A DNA stretch of 64,000 nucleotides. Source: Polytrichum commune. Taxonomy: Eukaryota; Streptophyta; Polytrichopsida; Polytrichales; Polytrichaceae. Below the pieces are notes generated by a model. The model was not told where the DNA came from and ran no database searches. It saw nothing but the letters and a program-made list of their open reading frames with translations. Within the stretch, counting starts at the first letter, position 1, and the number at the start of each line of letters is the position of its first letter. The DNA is taken from the NCBI GenBank assembly GCA_950295325.1, contig OX485808.1, positions 42,986,527 through 43,050,526 of the forward strand, read 5' to 3'. The translations under genes and the position numbers were made by a program. Shown here piece by piece: positions 58,233 to 64,000 of this stretch.

Positions 58233-58660
58233 ATGTATGTATGGAGGACTCTTCTATGGAATTCACACACTTAGAATACCTTAGAGGTGTAAAAATTGAA
58301 ACAAGCAACCCACGTAAGCACGTCCATCGATCGAATTTGCCCATATGACCTTAGGAATGTGCACAAGAATCGTCGCATTACCTAGGTTCGATAATTGTGT
58401 GTCATAATGTGTGTGTTGCAAAATACCATGCCCAAATGTTAGATATAGGGGGCAAAAATGAATAGATGCCAAAGCTTAATACTATCCACTATAAGATTCG
58501 GTATGTTTGGTGTTTGGTGCCCAAGATGCTCATCATCATAATATATTGGATGTATGATTCATTTTATAAATAACCCACGTGGCATGTTTATGTGGGGTGT
58601 ATATAGGACATGGCCCCTATCAAGGCCAATTGTCAAGTTTGGCCCACGTAGGAAATAAAT
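56500..58660 (+). repeat. roughly 430-bp repeat unit, direct copies
   Basis: Landmark CCACGTGGCATGTTCATGTG followed by GGTATATAGGACATGCCCC recurs near 56620 (diverged), 57316, 57718, 58139 and 58576; the last three are spaced 421 and 437 bp. Each unit also carries a TA microsatellite, GGAATTCACACACTTAGAAT, and GTGTGTGTTGCAAAATGCC. Short frames such as CGVYIGHAPYQDQ recur because the unit recurs. Confidence 0.85.
57204..57227 (+). repeat. interstitial telomere-type repeat
   Basis: Three TTTAGGG units plus TTTA. The same tract with its flanks (aaaacga before, cggata after) recurs at 60308-60338, so it is part of the dispersed repeat block and not a chromosome end. Confidence 0.85.
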
Positions 58661-58975
58661 GTCTCCTTGGATGCTCAAGAATGAAGAGGGGAAAACCCAT
58701 ACACATTGGACAAAACACTACTCTTTGGTATTATTTAAGACATGCTCTCCTCTTAATCATCCTCATCAATATCTCTCAGACTTCTTATATTTGATCTTCA
58801 ATCATGGATAATCGAAGAAGAGAGATTTTGTGCTCTCTTATGATCTTTATGGGTTTGAAGTATTTTATCGTTTCAACTATGGCGATAAAAAAAACCATCA
58901 TGTATCACCATAATGCTCCAATTATGATGATGGCATACTTTTTGTTTGGGAGCAAGTAGAGGGTGGTGTGGTAAT
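58618..58975 (+). repeat. 350-bp repeat, copy 1
   Basis: From CCAATTGTCAAGTTTGGCCC to GGGAGCAAGTAGAGGGTGGT, almost identical to 60899-61243. No coding sequence. The two copies sit in different contexts, which supports segmental reshuffling of the cluster. Confidence 0.85.
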
Positions 58976-59234
58976 TTGACCGGCCAAGTGGATATGTGTC
59001 ACAATTTCTTCTTGGATCATATAATGCAAAAATGTTCAAAGATCGTGTAGTAGGGGGTGAGTAAGCCTACTTTTATTTATTTATGTTGTTTGTTTGGACC
59101 CATGTTCAGCAAGAAAGATACAAAATTAAGACTTTGTATTCCAATAGTGTGTAGAATTTCTTTGACATTGCATCGATTGGCAACCGGTGATACTTTGCAT
59201 ACACTTGCCGATTTGTATGGTATTTTTTATTGAA

Positions 59235-59312
59235 TTGGGCTTCTCCGGAGGAGGAGTTTCTTGTCCAGACTCTTGAGGCCGGACAAGAAACTCTTCCTCC
59301 GGAGAAGCCCAA
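59235..59312. repeat. 32-bp-arm inverted repeat (hairpin)
   Basis: Arms 59235-59266 and 59281-59312 (TTGGGCTTCTCCGGAGGAGG...) match at 31 of 32 positions around a 14-nt loop. Confidence 0.9.
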
Positions 59313-59503
59313 CTCCAAAAAGTGCCGCCATGTAGGCGGCCATGTCATTTTATCATCCATGAGAAAAGTTCACCACCATTGTTTTCTTCACCTAGTGTAA
59401 ACACTCACCGGTGAAGAGTTGCAATTTCGACCAATCACAATTCAGAAACGCCCTTTTTTTCATGACCGGTGGACTTCTCCACCGTAGTGTAAACCGGCCC
59501 TTA
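59235..59503. mobile_element. Harbinger/Tourist-like MITE, right-end fragment with internal hairpin
   Basis: Ends GTAGTGTAAACCGGCCC at 59500 followed by TTA and then the interrupted repeat unit (GAATACCTTAGAGG). The terminus is the inverse of the left end at 60544. A GGGCCGGTTT start with a TTA duplication fits PIF/Harbinger. The piece begins at or before a strong hairpin at 59235-59312. Confidence 0.5.
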
Positions 59504-59649
59504 GAATACCTTAGAGGTGTAAAGATTAAAACAAACAATCCACGGAAGCACGTCCATCGATCGAATTTGCCCATATGACCTTAGGAATGTGCACAAGAAT
59601 CGTCGCGTTACCTACTAGGTTCGATAATTGTGTGTCATAATGTGTGTGT

Positions 59650-59849
59650 NNNNNNNNNNNNNNNNNNNNNNNNNNNNNNNNNNNNNNNNNNNNNNNNNNN
59701 NNNNNNNNNNNNNNNNNNNNNNNNNNNNNNNNNNNNNNNNNNNNNNNNNNNNNNNNNNNNNNNNNNNNNNNNNNNNNNNNNNNNNNNNNNNNNNNNNNNN
59801 NNNNNNNNNNNNNNNNNNNNNNNNNNNNNNNNNNNNNNNNNNNNNNNNN
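59650..59849. other. assembly gap, 200 N
   Basis: Exactly 200 undetermined bases between two copies of the local repeat. Sequence order across it may not be reliable. Confidence 0.99.
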
Positions 59850-60541
59850 AAGATCAATGATACGTTGGAATTAAACATGTCTTTGTTTTGCCATAGGAGA
59901 CGTGCCTAAGTGGGTTTCTAAGCTTAATAGAGTATCAATACGAACTAATTTGACTATAGGCCATGAACGGGAAAATTATAAAGATCATATTAGTTTACTT
60001 CCACAATGAGCAATCATTAGTAGTGGTGGTGAAAAGCTTGAGCCAAATTTGTACCAAGAATGAATCTTCTTACCCTAGTAATCTATTCGTACTTCATGGA
60101 CATAGGATATAGAACTCCACTAGCATCGCTCATGGTTACTATATATTGTAGAGAGTTAGTACGTGATGATCTTATGGTGTAAGGAATTGGAGGGAATGCC
60201 TATTCTATACCTTTGATCATATGGACACATATATTGGTGCAAATAAAATACTACATTAGTATTGACATCCCAACCTTCTACACTAGGAAGTGCCCGTTTC
60301 AAAACGATTTAGGGTTTAGGGTTTAGGGTTTGGGTTTACGGATAACCTCCCCAGACACAAAGTTTGTAGTTCGTCCATTGTAGGTCCATCAATAAGATTG
60401 GGTATGTTTGATGTTTGATGTTTGATATGCCCACGTGTCATGTTCATGTGGGGTATATATAGGACATGCCCCGTATCAAGACCAAGCTACTGTTCATATA
60501 TATATATGTATGGAGGACTCCTCTATGGGATTCAGACACTT
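59850..60541 (+). repeat. dispersed repeat block and unit
   Basis: Repeats the 56840-57420 order: shared GAGACGTGCC-TAAGTGGG stretch, the GAGCAATCATTAGT block, telomere-type tract at 60308, then the 430-bp unit beginning near 60395. Confidence 0.75.
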
Positions 60542-60780
60542 AGGGCCGGTTTACACTACAGTGGAGAAGGCCTCCGGTCGGTCAAGAATGCTTGGCCAAG
60601 ACATGGTTATATGAGGCAAATGGTGGATGTGCCGGAGAAGAATTAAAGACAATAAAATATTTCTTAAGGAGTCTTGACCGGTTGAAGTCTAAACACCTAG
60701 AGGAGAAGTTTAGCGGAGAAGTCCACCAGAGAAGGTCACCGGTGAAGAGAAGTTCACCTAATGGTGAAGATTTTTTGTGA
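60542..60780. mobile_element. Harbinger/Tourist-like MITE, left-end fragment
   Basis: GGGCCGGTTTACACTACAGT starts at 60544 directly after ACACTTA, the point where the repeat unit normally continues with GAATACC. With the right-end fragment at 59503 this gives TTA on both sides. The expected right end is missing here. Confidence 0.5.
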
Positions 60781-60898
60781 TAAAAAACCATAATTCTCTA
60801 CATTCACATTGTATCAAAAGATTTGAAGAATAATTGTGTTCATAAGAATTGTGTAATATAATGTTCAATTTTATTCAAAAGATAATGAAAATTGCCAA

Positions 60899-61243
60899 AT
60901 TGCCAATTGTCAAGTTTGGCCCATGTAGGAAATGAATGTCTCCTTGGATGCTCAAGAATGAAGAGGGGAAAACCCATACACATTGGACAAAACACTACTC
61001 TTTGGTATTATTTAAGACATGCTCTCCTCTTAATCATCCTCATCAATATCTCTCTTCTTATATTTGATCTTCAATCATGGATAATCGAAGAAGAGAGATT
61101 TTGTGCTCTCTTATGATCTTTATGGTTTTGAAGTATTTTATCGTTTCAACTATGGCGATAAAAAAAACCATCATGTATCACCATAATGCTCCAATTATGA
61201 TGATGGCATACTTTTTGTTTGGGAGCAAGTAGAGGGTGGTGTG
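60899..61243 (+). repeat. 350-bp repeat, copy 2
   Basis: Nearly identical to 58618-58975. Confidence 0.85.
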
Positions 61244-61249
61244 GAAATT

Positions 61250-62935
61250 TGAATACCTTAGAGGTGTAAAGATTAAAACAAACAACCCACGGAAGCACGT
61301 CCATCGATCGAATTTGCCCATATGACCTTAGGAATGTGCACAAGAATCGTCGCGTTACCTAGGTTCGATAATTGTGTGTCATAATGTGTGTGTTGCAAAA
61401 TGCCATGCCCAATTGTTAGATATAGGGGGCAAAAATGAAGAGATGCCAAAGCTTAATACTATCCACTATAAGATTGGGTATGTTTGTTGGTTGGTGCCCA
61501 AGATGCTCACATTCATAATATATTGGATGTATGATTCATTTCATAAATAACCCACGTGGCATGTTCAAGTGGGTTGTATATAGGACATGCCCCCTATCAA
61601 GACCAAGCTACTAATCATATATATATATATGTATGTATGGAGGACTCCTCTATGGATTTCACACACTGAGAATACCTTAGAGGTGTAATGATTAAAACAA
61701 GCAACCCACATAAGCATGTCCATTGCTCAAATTTGCTCATATGACCTTAGGAATGTGCACAAGAATCGTCGCGTTACCTAGGTCCGATAATTGTGTGTCA
61801 TAATGTGTGTGTTGCAAAATGCCATGCCCAAATGTTAGATATAAAAATAAAGGTACACTTGGTCAATTGACTTTCATTTTTGTCACCTATATCATCATGT
61901 GTAAATATAGATGTGAAGTTGAACATCAAATGAAGGCGTCCATAAGATCAATGATATGTTGGAATTAAACATGTCTTTGTTTTGCCATAGGAGACGTGCC
62001 TTAGTGGGTTTCTAAGCTTAATAGAGTATCAATACAAATCAACTTGACTGGTATTGAGTGGTAATGACAGGTATACGAAGTAACAAGTATCGATTGGAGT
62101 CAACCCCTTCACACGAGCTCCCAACACAACAAAAACATGACCACTTCCACAGTTTGACATAATTTTACGTTTTCTAATCATCTACAAATTGCATAGCTCA
62201 TGTGTCGATGTGTAGATATCCATGTTGGCTTGATGTTTACAGTTAGTTTGATTATGGATGAATGAATTAGGTGGAGTTAGTGTAGGGAAAAAAACATCCA
62301 TCAACCAAAAATGGATTGATTGCGAAGTTAGGGATTCACTACAAACCTCTAAGAAACAAATTTTGACTAAACCTTCCTTATTAGTTGGGATTTAGGTCAA
62401 AGAGCATGACACGTCCATCGCTCGAATTTGCCCATATGACCTTAGGAATGTGCATAAGAATTGTCGCGTTACCTAGGTTCGATAATTGTGTGTCATAATG
62501 TGTGTGTTGGAAAATGCCATGCCCAAATGTTAGATATAGTGGGCAAAAATGAACCCATGCCAAAGCTTAATATTATCCACTATAACATTGGGTATGTTTG
62601 GTGGTTGGTGCCCAAGATGCTCACCTTCATAATATATTGGATGTATGATTCATTTCATAAATAACCCACGTGGCATGTTCATGTGGGGTGTATATAGGAC
62701 ATGCCCCCTATCAAGACCAAGCTACTGTTCATATATATATATATATATATATATGTATGGAGGACTCCTGTATGGAATTCACACACTTAGAATACCTTAG
62801 AGGTGTAATGATTAAAACAAGCAACCCACATAAGCACGTCCATCGCTCGAATTTGCCCATATGACCTTAGGAATGTGCACAAGAATCGTCGCGTTACCTA
62901 GGTTCGATAATTGTGTGTTATGAAGATATTTGTGA
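61250..62935 (+). repeat. further copies of the roughly 430-bp unit
   Basis: Units recur at 61250-61850 and 62405-62930 with the same landmarks (GTGTATATAGGACATGCCCC, GATCGAATTTGCCCATATGA, GAATCGTCGCGTTACCTAGG). The 61850-62050 block is shared in inverse orientation with 54840-55040. Confidence 0.8.
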
Positions 62936-64000
62936 GATAGATCCTAAACTAAGTAGTTGAATTAAGCCAACACCTATGTTACTTTTCTGCAATAAAACAC
63001 TATCTATATTTATAATTGAAGTATTTGAAAGGATCATTGATGTTAGTGCACCAAATTTTTTGGAGTAATATACATATTTTTAAGCTCTAGTTGAGTCCTA
63101 TTTTGGAGAAAATTCAACAATTATGGAATTAGATTCTACAAACTTTAGATTCTGCTTTTATGGATGTAATTCATGTAGTTTACACAATTATTAATATAAT
63201 AACATGACCAACCTTATAAGTAGCCGTAATATGATTCATTGTTATTGTTGTAAAGTATTCAAGTAGGATACCTGTGGCTACATGCCCCTCTAAATTGACA
63301 AGGTCCAATGTTTGTTCACTTTAGTATGGTTCGCATATGTTGATTAAAAACCACGAGTCCGTGTCTAGTCCAAATAAGCCTTAATTGAGTATACACCAAT
63401 CATGCTAAATTTAAACCCCATGAGTTGCGTGTGAGATGGGTTTTTTGTAGGGGAGATGGAATGGGGTGAAACCCACTAACCTAACTCCCCACTATTGCAA
63501 TAGTAAGAGGTAGTTAGAATAATCATTATCACATCTTTCCACATTATGGTGAAGTCATTCATGAGGTGCGAAGAAGTTATGCTATAGTTCACTTGACAAG
63601 CTTAAGGCTTAAAAGGAAACGGCTATAGCTTACATGTCAACCTCACCTTGGAGATTCCAACCCATAGCTTTAATAGTGTCAATGCACTCTACCTTGGCAC
63701 CACTCTTGCAATTTGGAGTCAACGGAGCACCTATCCATAGCTTTTTGATATGTAAGGGTGAACAACTTGGATGTTGACCAAGTATCTTTATTTGTAAGTG
63801 TGTACATAAACGTTCCGAATTTCATATCATTCCATTGCAGTATGTTTTGAACTTAGAATGTTATCTATATTCTGAACACGAGGTCCAATCCCATCCCTTT
63901 CCACAGCCCTTTCCTCTCGTGATTTTTCCTTACGTAGACCCCTAGACACTTAAATTGAGATACTTCAATTAATATCATTGTTGTGCTCATTATGAGTGTG
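62936..64000. other. no gene recognised
   Basis: AT-rich sequence after the last repeat unit; no long frames, domain or transposon ends. Confidence 0.5.

Noticed and set aside
59615-59909. Open frames across the gap
   Set aside because: They consist of undetermined bases.

Overview
The window looks like transposon-dense nuclear DNA from a land plant or close relative. It carries interstitial TTTAGGG telomere-type repeats, a phytocyanin gene, a Ty3/gypsy-type retrotransposon with an initiator-Met-tRNA primer site, GT-AG introns and several MITE classes. I cannot name the species. The large transposon types suggest, weakly, a seedless plant. Almost everything is mobile DNA; the only convincing ordinary host gene is the phytocyanin at 9.5-10.75 kb.

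Layout. 1-4.0 kb: 5' part of a decayed Ty3/gypsy element on the minus strand (RT start, protease, gag, PBS, putative LTR). 5.6-6.8 and 15.2-16.3 kb: two copies of a 1.1-kb repeat, each holding a 465-bp MITE; the first runs into a broken methyltransferase-like sequence. 9.5-12.6 kb: phytocyanin and an unrecognised 340-codon ORF. 12.6-15.2 kb: nothing recognised.

16.3-54.6 kb is the core: three related very large DNA elements, nested or abutting, called E1, E2 and E3 here. E1 (18272-36536, 18.27 kb) is complete, with matching terminal inverted repeats and a 4-bp target duplication (CCAT). It sits inside a coding exon of E2 (16302-18271 plus 36537-49937). E2 is cut at 49.94 kb by E3 (about 49.94-54.56 kb). 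E1 and E2 each carry two divergent genes. The leftward gene A (about 1,600 codons, four coding exons, all phase 0) has a DGQH/ParB-like domain, a coiled-coil region and, after the last intron, a plant-type FCP1/NIF HAD-phosphatase domain. The rightward gene B (975 aa in E1) belongs to the DUF7869-type family with Cys/His clusters and a GHTHDDID motif; it is the best transposase candidate. A small downstream ORF pair (gene D) is conserved in both. E3 has a diverged gene B only.

All three elements carry many copies of a bipartite palindrome made of two 10-bp inverted half-sites, mostly around a 2-nt spacer. The half-site is element-specific: TTTACGGACG in E1, TTTACGAACG in E2, CCCACGGGCG in E3. 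All share the skeleton NNNACGNNCG. Copies are arrayed in the 5' regions of genes A and B, occur in every intron I could define in genes A and B, and in places lie in coding sequence. My working interpretation is a self-contained transposon family with a co-diverging DNA-binding protein and its sites, perhaps for transposition or anti-silencing. Gene B of E1 is intact. Gene A of E1 has one nonsense codon, while E2 and E3 genes carry several lesions, mostly explicable as C-to-T changes.

54.6-63 kb: a cluster of direct and inverted copies of a roughly 430-bp repeat and associated blocks, a split Harbinger-like MITE, a 32-bp-arm hairpin, telomere-type repeats and a 200-nt assembly gap (59650-59849). 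63-64 kb: nothing recognised.
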